Source: Pseudomonas sp. GCEP-101 (GTDB taxonomy: Bacteria > Pseudomonadota > Gammaproteobacteria > Pseudomonadales > Pseudomonadaceae). Taken from it: 64,000 nucleotides of DNA. The notes under the pieces are model-generated. The model worked only from the letters and a program-made list of their open reading frames with translations. It searched no databases and was not told the DNA's origin. Made by a program: the position numbers and the translations under genes. This document shows positions 44,308 through 53,601 of this stretch, piece after piece; the stretch's first letter is position 1; the number at the start of each line of letters is the position of its first letter. Location: contig NZ_CP104011.1 in NCBI RefSeq assembly GCF_025133575.1, positions 4,658,965 to 4,722,964 on the forward strand, given 5' to 3'.

Positions 44308-46605
44308 ATGCCGATGAACAGTCTTCCCGCCACGACCCTGACCCTCGCCAACGGCCTGCGCGCCACCCTGGTGCATGACCCCGACGCCAGCCGCGCCGCT
44401 GCCGTGCTGCGCATTGCCCGCGGCAGCCACGACGAACCCGAGGCCCATCCCGGCCTTGCGCATTTCATCGAACACCTGCTGTTCCTCGGCGGCGAGCGCT
44501 TCGTCGACGGCGAGCGGTTGATGCCCTGGGTGCAGGCTCGCGGCGGGCGGGTCAACGCCAGCACCCGGGCGCGGCACACCGATTACTTCTTCGAGGTGCC
44601 GGCCGCTGACCTGGGCGAGGGGCTGGCACGGCTGGTGGACATGCTCGCGCGAGCGCCGCTGGACGAAGCCCGGCAGATCGCCGAGCGCGAGGTGCTGGAG
44701 GCCGAGTTCCTCGCCCGCGGACGCGACCCCGACACCCTGATCGATGCCGCCCTGGCGCTGGCCGTGGCGCCGGGGCACCCGCTGGGCCGCTTCGTCGCCG
44801 GGCGGCGCGACAGCCTCAAGGTCGACACCGCCGAGTTCCAGCAGGCGCTGCGGGACTTCGTCCGCGCCTGTCAGGCTGGCGGGGCGCTGCAGCTCTGGCT
44901 GCAGGGCCCGCAGTCGCTGGACGAACTGGCGGCATTGGCGGCGCGCGAAGCGGGCGTGTTCCCGCCGGGGGACGTGGCGGCGGTCGCCAGCCACGAATCG
45001 CTGCTGCCGCTGACGCGCCAGCCATTGAAGCTGCGCCTGCCGGGCGCGCCGCGCCTGGTCCTGGCCTTCGCCCTGGATCGCCTGGCGGGCGAGGGCGGTG
45101 CGCTGCTGGAGCAGCTCGAGGGCTGGCTGGCCGACGAGGCGCCCGGTTCGCTGCTGGCCCACTTGGGACAGAACGGGCTGGCCGACAATGCCCGCGTGCG
45201 CCTGAGCCGGTTTGCCAACGGCCATGGGTTGCTGCGCTTCGATATCGAACTGGCCGAAGCCGATGCCGCCGAGGGCGTGGAGTCCGCGTTCCTCGCCTGG
45301 CTGGAAGCGTTGCGCAAGCTGCCGGCGGAGGTGTTCGCCGGCGCGCCGGTCGACGCCCCTGGCAGCGTGCTGGAACAGCTGCAACGCCGCATCCGGAGCG
45401 CCGTGCCAAGCGCCTGGCTCGATCAACTGGTGGCACCGCGGATGATCCGCCTGCTCACCGGCGAGACGGTGATCGGCGAGTCGCTGACCTCCGCCGGCTT
45501 CACCCTCGACGTCGCGCGCTGCCCGCCGCGCAGCGTCGACGCGCTGCGAGGCCTGTCATGGTCGTTCGCGCCGACGCAGGCCCTGGCCGGCGTCGACCCG
45601 GCGGCGCTGCATCTGCGCTGGCGCTTCCCGCACGCGCCCGCACGGCAAGCCTTCCTCGCCGCGCGCCAGGCGCTGCGCCCGTTGGCCGGTGCGGCGCGGC
45701 ACGAGGGCGCGAGTCTGCAGCTGGACGCACTGGAGAATGACTGGGCGCTATTGCTTTATGGCGCCAGGCACCACCTCGCCGAGCTGGCCGAGTCGGCCAT
45801 CGACGCCCTGCGGCATCCATCCGCCACGCTCCAGGGGCAGGGCACGCGCCTGCTGGCCGCCGAGCGTCGGCGCCGGGAAGGGGAAATGCCCATTCGGCAG
45901 TTGCTCGACCTACTGCCGCAGGCGCTCGCCGGTGATGGCGAGGCGGCCCCGGACTGGTCCGCCGCCCACTGGGACGCCCTGGCCCTGGGCATCGAACTGC
46001 CCGATTCGCTGGCCGGTTACTCGACCACCAGCGCGCTGCCGCCGCGCAGCGGGCCGCCCGGCCGCCACCGCCAGGTGCTCGAACTGCCGGGCGAAGCGGC
46101 GCTGCTGCTGTTCTGCCCGCTGGCATCCCGCGCGGCGGCGGACGAAGCCGCCTGGCGCCTGCTGGCGCGCGTGCTGGAGCCGGCGTTCTTTCACTGGTTG
46201 CGGGGTGAGCGGCAGTTGGCCTATGCCGTGTACTGCGGTTTCCGCCAGGTCGGCATGCGCCGCGGCATCCTCTTCGCGGTGCAGTCGCCGCTGCTCTCCG
46301 CCGTGGAGTTGCAGGCCGAGGTGGACAGCTTCCTCTATCGCCAGGGCGAGGCGCTGCTGCGCCTGGACCCGCAGCGCATCGACAGCCTGCGGGGCCCGCT
46401 GGCCACGGAACTGGCCCGCGCACCGGGTGACTTCGCGGAGCGCCGGCAGCAGGCGTGGGACGATCAGCTGGCCGGTGTCACGCCGTCGCACCGGGCGGCG
46501 ATGGTCCAGGCCCTGGACCACCTGTGCGCCAGCGAACTGCGCGCCGCGCTTGCCGCACTGACCTCCGCCCAGGGCGGGCACTGGCTGCTGCTCAGCCGCG
46601 CCTGA
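44308..46605 (+). CDS. pqqF: PqqF, M16-family metallopeptidase for PQQ biosynthesis
   Basis: 765 residues. The inverted zinc motif HFIEH is at residues 52-56 and the third ligand Glu is most likely Glu133 in EREVLEAEFLARGRD. Further family features are RHTDYFFEVP and, near residue 600, the PqqF C-terminal region ERQLAYAVYCGFRQVG. PqqF with PqqG is thought to trim the PqqA peptide after cross-linking. It stands apart from a pqqABCDE operon, which is not in the window, but near the PQQ-alcohol module. ATG 44308 is used; 44314 is an alternative. Confidence 0.88.
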   Translation: MPMNSLPATTLTLANGLRATLVHDPDASRAAAVLRIARGSHDEPEAHPGLAHFIEHLLFLGGERFVDGERLMPWVQARGGRVNASTRARHTDYFFEVPAADLGEGLARLVDMLARAPLDEARQIAEREVLEAEFLARGRDPDTLIDAALALAVAPGHPLGRFVAGRRDSLKVDTAEFQQALRDFVRACQAGGALQLWLQGPQSLDELAALAAREAGVFPPGDVAAVASHESLLPLTRQPLKLRLPGAPRLVLAFALDRLAGEGGALLEQLEGWLADEAPGSLLAHLGQNGLADNARVRLSRFANGHGLLRFDIELAEADAAEGVESAFLAWLEALRKLPAEVFAGAPVDAPGSVLEQLQRRIRSAVPSAWLDQLVAPRMIRLLTGETVIGESLTSAGFTLDVARCPPRSVDALRGLSWSFAPTQALAGVDPAALHLRWRFPHAPARQAFLAARQALRPLAGAARHEGASLQLDALENDWALLLYGARHHLAELAESAIDALRHPSATLQGQGTRLLAAERRRREGEMPIRQLLDLLPQALAGDGEAAPDWSAAHWDALALGIELPDSLAGYSTTSALPPRSGPPGRHRQVLELPGEAALLLFCPLASRAAADEAAWRLLARVLEPAFFHWLRGERQLAYAVYCGFRQVGMRRGILFAVQSPLLSAVELQAEVDSFLYRQGEALLRLDPQRIDSLRGPLATELARAPGDFAERRQQAWDDQLAGVTPSHRAAMVQALDHLCASELRAALAALTSAQGGHWLLLSRA

Positions 46606-46893
46606 ATCTTGTACTTCCGGCCCACGGTGCCCTTCGCAGGACGGTGCCGCGACCGACTTTTGCCCTACGCCCGAGGACGTGCTCGAAGGTAGCGGGCCGG
46701 CGGTCCCGAGTGCCCACGACCAACGCCGCGCGCCCCAGGTCGCAGCAGTCTCAGCGCCTTGCGCAGCGCTCCCGCACGACCGCTGCAAGGCCCGTGGAAA
46801 CGGCGCCAAAGCAGCGTATGGCGGGGCTTTGTCGGTTTCGATAATCGCCTCCGACACGACTGAGCCGCAGTCGATCCCCACCCGGAGAGCGCC

Positions 46894-48081
46894 ATGAACA
46901 AGAACAACATCGCCGTCCGCCGCCAGCTCCTGCCGCTGGCACTGCTCACCCTGGCCGGCCCCGCCTGTGCCGACATCACCCTGTACGACAAGGACGACAC
47001 CACCTTTTCCACCGATGGCTACTTCAACGCCTTCTATGTGAACAGCGACGTCGACCGCAACGGCGAAACCTACGACCGCCGCCAGTCGCGGGTGAAGATG
47101 GGCTTCCTGCCCAACTACATCGGCTTCAACTTCGGCAAGAAGATCGACGGCCTGACCCTGACCGGGCGCTCCTCGTTTTGGGTGACCATCAACGACAGCG
47201 AACAGGACGGCACCGACACCGCCATCGACGTCCGCCAGTTCTACGGCAACGTCGCGGGCGACTGGGGCGAGGTGCTGATCGGCAAGGACTTCGGCCTGTT
47301 CTCCCGCTCCAACATCTTCCTCGACGAGTTGCTGGCCGGCTTCGGCAACGCCAGTGACACCCTTGGCCTGGTGGATGGCAAGGGCGTGTCCTTCGGCAAC
47401 ATCGGCACCGGCTACCCGTACCCGTTCCCGACCTCGCAGATCACCTATCGCAACAACAACCTGGTGGAGGGCCTGCATGTCGCCGTCGGCATCATGGACC
47501 CGATCGACACCAACCAGATCGACAAGGACGCCAGCGATGGCCTCGACGACAAGGCCTACCAGGACAACCCGCGCTACGAGAGCGAGATCAGCTACCAGTT
47601 CGACGTTGGCGGCGCGAAGATCTACAGCTGGGTCAACGGCGCCTACCAGACCTCGAAGAACACCAACGACGAAGTGGACGACGTGACCTCCAAGGGCCTG
47701 GGCTACGGCATCCAGGCGAAGATGGGCGGCCTCTCGCTGACCGGCTCGGGCTTCACCGCCAAGGGCATCAACCCGTTCTTCACCAACAACGTCGGCGAAG
47801 CCGCGCTGCGTGAAGTGGACAGCCGCGGCGTGCTGCTGCAGGGCTCCTACACCTGGGGCAAGAACCGCGTGGCGCTGTCCACCGGCGAGACCCGCGACGA
47901 CGGCAACGGCCTGGGCAGCGCGGCGGATTACTCCACCAAGGGCATCGCCTACTTCCGCACCATCAACGACAACCTCAAGCTGGTGGCCGAATACAACGTC
48001 TACGAGATCGACGGTCGCAAGGGCTCCACCGTCAGCGAGGACACCGACACCTTCGCGGTGGGCGCCGTCCTCAACTGGTAA
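46894..48081 (+). CDS. outer-membrane porin (general Gram-negative porin type)
   Basis: 395 residues. Signal peptide of ~26 residues ending PACADI. The mature N-terminus DITLYDKDDTTFSTDGYFNAFYVN matches Porin_4/OmpC-like pseudomonad porins; VRQFYGNVAGDWGEVLIGKDFGLFSR is the conserved strand pair near loop 3, and the protein ends in Trp (AVLNW). It probably forms a trimeric channel; the acidic loops (Asp/Asn-rich 150-230) suggest preference for cations or small polar solutes, which is inference. CGGAG precedes the ATG. Confidence 0.85.
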   Translation: MNKNNIAVRRQLLPLALLTLAGPACADITLYDKDDTTFSTDGYFNAFYVNSDVDRNGETYDRRQSRVKMGFLPNYIGFNFGKKIDGLTLTGRSSFWVTINDSEQDGTDTAIDVRQFYGNVAGDWGEVLIGKDFGLFSRSNIFLDELLAGFGNASDTLGLVDGKGVSFGNIGTGYPYPFPTSQITYRNNNLVEGLHVAVGIMDPIDTNQIDKDASDGLDDKAYQDNPRYESEISYQFDVGGAKIYSWVNGAYQTSKNTNDEVDDVTSKGLGYGIQAKMGGLSLTGSGFTAKGINPFFTNNVGEAALREVDSRGVLLQGSYTWGKNRVALSTGETRDDGNGLGSAADYSTKGIAYFRTINDNLKLVAEYNVYEIDGRKGSTVSEDTDTFAVGAVLNW

Positions 48082-48109
48082 CTCCCCCCCACTCCTTTGG
48101 CTGTAGTTC

Positions 48110-48144
48110 GGCGGGTCGGCACGGTGTGTCGCCCGCCTTTTTTC
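48110..48144 (+). terminator. Rho-independent terminator after the porin gene
   Basis: GGCGGG...CCCGCC hairpin followed by TTTTTTC, 28 bases past the porin stop. Confidence 0.85.
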
Positions 48145-48272
48145 TTTCTCTAAAGGAGGGCTGACCGAAGGGTTGGGTCAGCTCGCTGAACCGGCCGGTT
48201 TCGCACCCAGGTGGGTTTGCGAGCAGGGACTACGCGCTCCCTCGGTTCTGCGAAGAGCCCGAAGATACGCAC

Positions 48273-48420
48273 CTGTAGGAGCGAGCTTGCTCGCGAACCG
48301 CATTGCACAGACCGTAGGGAGGTAGCGCACCAGCGTTATCCGCCTTTGTGGCAATCGACGGTTATTCGTCCTACGAACTGATGAAGTATCAGCTCTCGTA
48401 GGAGCGGACTTTGTCCGCGA
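48273..48420. repeat. two REPs in the 48082-49572 gene-free block
   Basis: A GAGC-stem REP at 48273-48298 and a GGAC-stem REP at 48398-48420. The 48300-48395 spacer shows no recognised feature. Confidence 0.85.
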
Positions 48421-48438
48421 TGCTTTTGGGCTTGGCAT

Positions 48439-49045
48439 TCCTGCGCCGCTTCGGCATGTGCAGAGAGATTTTGTTTCGCCCCCCCCCTCGGGCGAGTCCC
48501 TTTTGTCAAACGACACAAAAGGAACCAAAAAGTCTTGCCCCTCCATCCGGTTTTTCGCTTAGGCGAAAAATTCCCTCTCTGGAGCGGAGTTTCAGGGGCA
48601 CGCCACGAAGGGCCATCCCTGGCCCATCGCGGCTCTCGCGGCATCCATGCCGCTCAACCCCCGAAACTTCGCCCCAACGAGGCCTCCTGAAAGGGGCATC
48701 GGGAGGCATGGGTATTTCTCTGGAAGTCCCGAAGCCGGAGCAAAGAGCATGGTGGCCAGCCAGGCGCTTCAGCTCTTAGCTCCTGATGATTTCCAGAAGA
48801 TATCCGCGCACTCCGGATGCCCCTTCAGGAGGCCGAGTGGAATCGGAGTTTAAGGGGTTGAGCGACAGGGATGGCCCGTCGACGCGTGCCCCTGAAACTT
48901 CGATGGAACGAGGGAACCCCGGCGAAGCCGGGGCCGGATGATGGGGCGCAGACCTTTGGTTACTTTGCGTCGTTTGGCAAAGTAACTCGCCCGAGGGGGC
49001 GAAACAAAATGTCCCCGCGCACGCCGAAGCGGCGCAGAAACACCC
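48439..49045. repeat. ~600-bp imperfect palindrome (two inverted copies of a dispersed element)
   Basis: The left arm (48439 to about 48728) and right arm (about 48791 to 49045) align in inverted orientation along almost their whole length. Paired landmarks are CTGCGCCGCTTCGGC, TTTTGTTTCGCCC, CCTCGGGCGAGT, GTTTCAGGGGCACGC, GGGCCATCCCTG, GCCTCCTGAA and TCTGGAA. The loop is about 60 bp. Within each arm a shorter hairpin (CTTTTGT...ACAAAAGG type) also exists. No protein is encoded convincingly. Confidence 0.8.
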
Positions 49046-49377
49046 AACGCACAGCAGCGGAACCTGCAGCACCAGAGTAAAGGGCGGGTCGCGGGCATGG
49101 CCCGCTCCTACAGGTCGGCTGCGCGCCCAGCGGTAACCCTGGACGCTGCGCTGCCCGGTTCATCCCGATGTGTGCGGCCAGTGTGCAGGAGTGACCTTGC
49201 TCGCCCGAGGGGGCGAAACAAAATGTCCCTGCGCACGCCGAAGCGGCGCAGAAACACCCAACGCACAGCGGCGGAACCTGCAGCACCAGAGTAAATGGCG
49301 GGTCGCGGGCATGGCCCGCTCCTACACGTTGGTTGCGCGCCCAGCGGTAACCCTGGACGCTGCGCTGCCCGGTTCAT
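48986..49377. repeat. 178-bp direct repeat (two copies, 214 bp apart)
   Basis: 48986-49163 and 49200-49377 are near-identical direct copies starting CTCGCCCGAGGGGGCG and ending CTGCCCGGTTCAT; each contains a GGGC-stem REP. The first copy overlaps the outer end of the right arm of the large palindrome. A further REP follows at 49396-49420. The last part, 49421-49572, leads into nosP without a clear motif. Confidence 0.85.
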
Positions 49378-49572
49378 TCCGGTGTTTGGCCAGCCTGTAG
49401 GAGCGAGCCATGCTCGCGAACCCGCCTGACGCCGGCCCCGCCGGCGAATCGCGGAGTAGCGCAGCTCCTGCCCGCTACTTTCGGATAAACCCGCCGCGAC
49501 CCAAGTAGCATGGGGCGCGCCGCAACCGCTTCGTAGAATGCCAGCGTCGATTTCCGTCACCGGGCGTACGCC

Positions 49573-50730
49573 ATGCACGAAACACAAGGAGTCGTTCGCG
49601 GCATGTCCAGTGCCCGCGACGTCGAGGCCGTCGCCCAGGACCTGGCGCGCCAGTTGCTCCACCCCAACCTCGGCTTCGTGCTGTTCTTCTGCTCCGCCGA
49701 GTACGACCTGCCGGCGCTGGCCGCCGCGCTGGAGCAGTACTTCGGCGGCATCGACCTGGCCGGCTGCACCACGGCCGGGGAAATCACCCCGCAGGGCTAC
49801 GGCCGCGGCTGCGTCACCGCCGTGGGCTTCGACCTGCGCAGCTTCGCCATTTCCTGCGCGCTGGTGGACGAGATGGAGCGCTTCAGCCTGATCGACGCGC
49901 AGCAGATGGTCGAATCCCTGGTGGCCGACTGCCGCAGCGCGGGGCTTGCGCCGATCAAGGACCACAGCTTCGCCCTGACCCTGCTCGATGGCCTTTCCAG
50001 CCGCGAGGAAGTGGTGCTCGCCGCGCTCAGCGCGGCGCTGGGCGCCATCCCGCATTTCGGCGGTTCGGCCGGCGACGATAACCACCTGACCCACACCCAC
50101 GTCTACTACCAGGGCCAGTTCCATACCGGCGCGGCGGTGGTGGTGCTGTTCAACACCTGGCTGGACTTCGAGGTCTTCACCACCCACCACGTGCTGCCCA
50201 GCGAGGAGAAGCTGGTAGTCACCCGCGCCGACAGCGACAGCCGCCGCGTGCTGGAACTCAACGCCGAGCCGGCCGCCCTGGAGTTCGCCCGGCTGGTCGG
50301 GGTGCCGCTGGAGCAGCTGGACTTCTCGTCGTTCCCGGCGCGTCCGCTGGCGGTGCGGGTGCGCGACCAGTACTACGTGCGCTCGATCCAGCAGGTCAAC
50401 GATGACCTCAGCCTGACGTTCTACTGCGCGGTGGAGAACGGCATCGTCCTCACGGCCATGCATACCGGGCCGCTGCTGCCGGGGCTGCAGGCGCAGTTCC
50501 AGCGGCTGCACGAACGTCTCGGGCCGCCGCTGCTGACCATCGGCTGCGACTGCTTCCTGCGTCGCCTGGAGCTGGAAGTGGCTGGCGATACCGAACCCAC
50601 CGCCGCGTTTCTCCGAAGCCAGCAGGTGATCGGCTTCAACACCTACGGGGAACACTTCAATGGCATGCATATCAACCAGACCTTCACCGGTGTCGCCATT
50701 GGCCGTCCTCGCGGCAACGCCGGACGCTGA
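49573..50730 (+). CDS. nosP: FIST-domain nitric-oxide sensor protein
   Basis: 385 residues. FIST N-terminal domain (about 25-220) has GFVLFFCSAEYDLPALAAALEQYF, given by its start GFVLFFCSAEYD, then IDLAGCTTAGEITPQGY and FGGSAGDDNHLTHTHVYYQG. The FIST C-terminal domain (about 225-365) ends with QVIGFNTYGEHFNGMHINQTFTGVA, cited by GFNTYGEHFNG. In P. aeruginosa the homologue PA1975 (NosP) is a heme-based NO sensor that controls the kinase encoded next door. The downstream gene overlaps by 71 bp. The ATG at 49573 keeps the conserved VVRGMSSARD start; 49603 has a better ribosome site. Confidence 0.85.
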   Translation: MHETQGVVRGMSSARDVEAVAQDLARQLLHPNLGFVLFFCSAEYDLPALAAALEQYFGGIDLAGCTTAGEITPQGYGRGCVTAVGFDLRSFAISCALVDEMERFSLIDAQQMVESLVADCRSAGLAPIKDHSFALTLLDGLSSREEVVLAALSAALGAIPHFGGSAGDDNHLTHTHVYYQGQFHTGAAVVVLFNTWLDFEVFTTHHVLPSEEKLVVTRADSDSRRVLELNAEPAALEFARLVGVPLEQLDFSSFPARPLAVRVRDQYYVRSIQQVNDDLSLTFYCAVENGIVLTAMHTGPLLPGLQAQFQRLHERLGPPLLTIGCDCFLRRLELEVAGDTEPTAAFLRSQQVIGFNTYGEHFNGMHINQTFTGVAIGRPRGNAGR

Positions 50731-53287
50731 CCTGCGCGCGCGCCTCGACGAACTGGAGCGCGACAACCGCAAGCTGCAGCGGATCAACGCGGCGCTGATC
50801 GAGCGCGTCGAGTCGGCCACTTCCCGGGGCGACAACGCCTACGGCGCCTTCCAGCATTCGGTGGTGCTGGCCGAGCAGGTGCGCGAGCGCACGGATGCGC
50901 TGAGCGAGGCGATGGTCGAGCTGAAATCCAGCAACCAGTTGCTCAGCGATGCCCGGCTGCGCGCCGAGACCGCCCACCAGCACCTGCTCGACGCCATCGA
51001 GAGCATCTCCGACGCCTTCGTGCTGTTCGACCCGCAGCAGCGCATCGTCCTCTACAACGAACGCTTCCGCGCGTTCTGGGCGCAGACCCGCGCCCGCGTC
51101 GGCGCCGGAACGCGGCTGAGCGAAGTCCGCCGGCTGGCGCAGAGCAGCGGGCTGATCGTCGAGGAGCAGCGCAGCAGCGACGACGAACACACCCTCTACC
51201 GCCTGCGTAATGACCGCTGGGTGCGCGTGACCGAGCGGCCGACCCGCGACGGCGGGCTGGTGGTGCTCTACAGCGATATCACCGAGATCAAGCAGAGCGA
51301 AATGGCCCGCCGCGAGCAGGCGGTGGCGCAGAAGTCGCACCTGTTGCAGCGGGCCGTGGACAACCTGTCCCAGGGCGTGGCCATGGTGGGCGCCGACGGC
51401 GCGCTGGAGCTGTGGAACCGGCGCTTCCTCGAGCTCTGCGGGCTGGCGCCAATCGAGGCGCACCGGCCGTTCGCCGAGGTCATGGCCGATAGCGAGCTGC
51501 CGCTGCTGACCCCGCGCAGCCGGCCGCGCAAGGGCGAGGCGGAAGGGGTGATCGAGCAGCGCCTGTTCGACGGCCGCATGCTGGAGATCCGCACCCACGC
51601 GCTGCCCACCGGCGGCTTCGTCAACACCTTCACCGACATCACCGAGCGCTACCGCCACGCCGAGGCACTGCGCGAAAGCGAGCGCTGGATTCGCCTGATC
51701 ACCGACCAGGTGCCGGCGCTGATCGCCTATCTCACGGCCGACCTCGACTACGCCTTCACCAACAAGGTGTACGAGGAATGGTACCGCTGGCCCAGTGGCT
51801 CGATGCTCGGGCGCAACCTGCGCGACGTGCACGGCGCCGAGCATTGCCAGCGCCTGGAACCGTTCTTCGAGCGCGCGCTGTCCGGCGAGAGTGTCACCTT
51901 CGAGATCGCCGAGACCAACCTCGCCGGGCAGGAGCGCTACATGCAGCGCTCGTACGTGCCCAACCGCCAGGTCGACGGCACGGTGAGCGGGCTGTTCGTG
52001 CTGATTCGCGATATCACCGAGCGCCGCCGCACCGCCGAGGCGCTGCACCAGGCCTACCAGAACCTCGAACAGCGGGTGCGTGAACGCACGGCCGAGCTGA
52101 CCAGCCTGAACGACCAGCTCAAGCGCGAGATCGACGAGCGCAGCCAGGTCGAGGGGCGGCTGCGCGAGGCCAAGCGCGAGGCGGAGCAGGCCAACCTGTC
52201 GAAGACCAAGTTCCTTGCCGCCGTCAGCCATGACCTGCTGCAACCGCTGAACGCCGCGCGGCTGTTCACCAGCGCCCTGCAGGAGCGCAGCGGGGAGGCG
52301 CTGGTGCGCAACATCAGCCAGTCGCTGGAGGACGTGGAGACGCTGCTGGGGACCCTGGTGGACATTTCCAAGCTGGATGCCGGGGTGATCAAGCCGGATA
52401 TCGCCTCGTTCGACGTCAGCGAGCTGCTTGGCAACCTGGCCGCCGAGTACCGCCAGGTGGCCGCCAGCGAAGGCCTGGCGCTGGACTTCGTGCCCTGCGG
52501 CGCTCAGGTGCGCAGCGATATCCAGCTGTTGGCGCGGATCCTGCGCAACCTGCTGACCAACGCCATTCGCTACACGCCGTCCGGGCGCGTGCTGCTGGGC
52601 TGCCGGCGGCGCCGGCACAGCCTGTGGATCGAGGTCTGGGACACCGGCGTGGGCATCGCCGCCGACAAGCTCGGCGAGATATTCCAGGAGTTCAAGCGCG
52701 GCGATGTGCAGCGCTTCCACCAGGATCGTGGATTGGGCCTGGGCCTGGCCATCGTCGAGAAGATCGCGCGCATGCTCGGCCATCGCATCCACGTGGAATC
52801 GGTGCCCGGCAAGGGTTCGCGCTTCGCCATCGAAGTCCCCCTGGCGCGCCGCATGGCGCGCAGCGCACCGGAGCCGGAGCGCACCGCCGACGACCTGGTG
52901 GAGCGCCTGCGCGGCTCCCGCGTGTGGGTGCTGGATAACGACGCGTCGATCTGCGCCGGTATGCGCACGCTGCTGGAAACCTGGGGCTGCCAGGTGGTGA
53001 CGGCGCTCTCGGAAGAAGACCTGGCGCGGCAGGTGGACAACTTCCACGCAGAATCAGACCTGTTGATCGTCGACTACCACCTCGACGACGGGCTCAACGG
53101 CGTCGACGCGGTCGCCTCGATCAATGCCCGCCGTGGCACGCCGCTGCCGGCGCTGATGATCACCGCCAACTACAGCAACGAGTTGAAACAGCAGGTCCGC
53201 GAGCTGGGCCACACACTGATGCACAAGCCGGTGCGGCCGATGAAGCTGAAGACGGCGCTGTGCCATTTGATCGATAACGCCCATTGA
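50660..53287 (+). CDS. nahK: PAS hybrid sensor histidine kinase partnered with NosP
   Basis: 875 residues, no membrane segments. N-terminal coiled coil (about 20-120), then three PAS-like domains (about 110-215, 225-335 and 345-455), a second coiled coil, a HisKA domain with phospho-His524 in SHDLLQPLNAARL, a HATPase domain (NLLTNAIRYTPSG, DTGVGIA, GLGLGLAIV) and a C-terminal receiver with Asp805 in LLIVDYHLDDG. P. aeruginosa NahK (PA1976, also called ErcS') signals to HptB in NO-dependent biofilm dispersal and lies in the ethanol-oxidation regulon. ATG 50660 has a GGGGA ribosome site and overlaps nosP by 71 bp; GTG 50690 is an alternative. Confidence 0.87.
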   Translation: MACISTRPSPVSPLAVLAATPDADLRARLDELERDNRKLQRINAALIERVESATSRGDNAYGAFQHSVVLAEQVRERTDALSEAMVELKSSNQLLSDARLRAETAHQHLLDAIESISDAFVLFDPQQRIVLYNERFRAFWAQTRARVGAGTRLSEVRRLAQSSGLIVEEQRSSDDEHTLYRLRNDRWVRVTERPTRDGGLVVLYSDITEIKQSEMARREQAVAQKSHLLQRAVDNLSQGVAMVGADGALELWNRRFLELCGLAPIEAHRPFAEVMADSELPLLTPRSRPRKGEAEGVIEQRLFDGRMLEIRTHALPTGGFVNTFTDITERYRHAEALRESERWIRLITDQVPALIAYLTADLDYAFTNKVYEEWYRWPSGSMLGRNLRDVHGAEHCQRLEPFFERALSGESVTFEIAETNLAGQERYMQRSYVPNRQVDGTVSGLFVLIRDITERRRTAEALHQAYQNLEQRVRERTAELTSLNDQLKREIDERSQVEGRLREAKREAEQANLSKTKFLAAVSHDLLQPLNAARLFTSALQERSGEALVRNISQSLEDVETLLGTLVDISKLDAGVIKPDIASFDVSELLGNLAAEYRQVAASEGLALDFVPCGAQVRSDIQLLARILRNLLTNAIRYTPSGRVLLGCRRRRHSLWIEVWDTGVGIAADKLGEIFQEFKRGDVQRFHQDRGLGLGLAIVEKIARMLGHRIHVESVPGKGSRFAIEVPLARRMARSAPEPERTADDLVERLRGSRVWVLDNDASICAGMRTLLETWGCQVVTALSEEDLARQVDNFHAESDLLIVDYHLDDGLNGVDAVASINARRGTPLPALMITANYSNELKQQVRELGHTLMHKPVRPMKLKTALCHLIDNAH

Positions 53288-53358
53288 GCGATGCCGGCAT
53301 GGGCGCGGGGCTTTTGCGGCAGCGGAGCTTCTTCGCGATGGCGGTGCCCGCCGGTGGG

Positions 53359-53585
53359 ATTCGCGGACAAGGTCCGCTCCTACACGGAAGCTCCCTGTAG
53401 GAGCGGGCCATGCCCGCGACCCGCGCACACGGCGCGGGCCAACTGGGGAACTCCGTCGCCGGCGAACGCAGAGGAACCTGTAGGAGCGAGCTTGCTCGCG
53501 AACGGACTCCGCTGCGGGCCCAAGATTCGCGAGCAAGCTCGCTCCTACGAACAGCGGCCCGGTTCGCGAGCAAGCTCGCTCCTAC
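53359..53585. repeat. REP cluster after nahK (stretch 53288-53601)
   Basis: Five REPs at about 53359, 53396, 53480, 53526 and 53562, of GGAC, GGGC and GAGC stem types, ending 17 bases from the EamA stop. Nothing else is seen in the stretch. Confidence 0.87.
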
Positions 53586-53601
53586 GAAAAGCAGAACCAG
53601 G

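Noticed and set aside
48440..49100. Several 60-120-codon frames in the repeat block after the porin gene
   Set aside because: They are mirror frames in the two palindrome arms with no ribosome sites and no family; better explained as repeat sequence.
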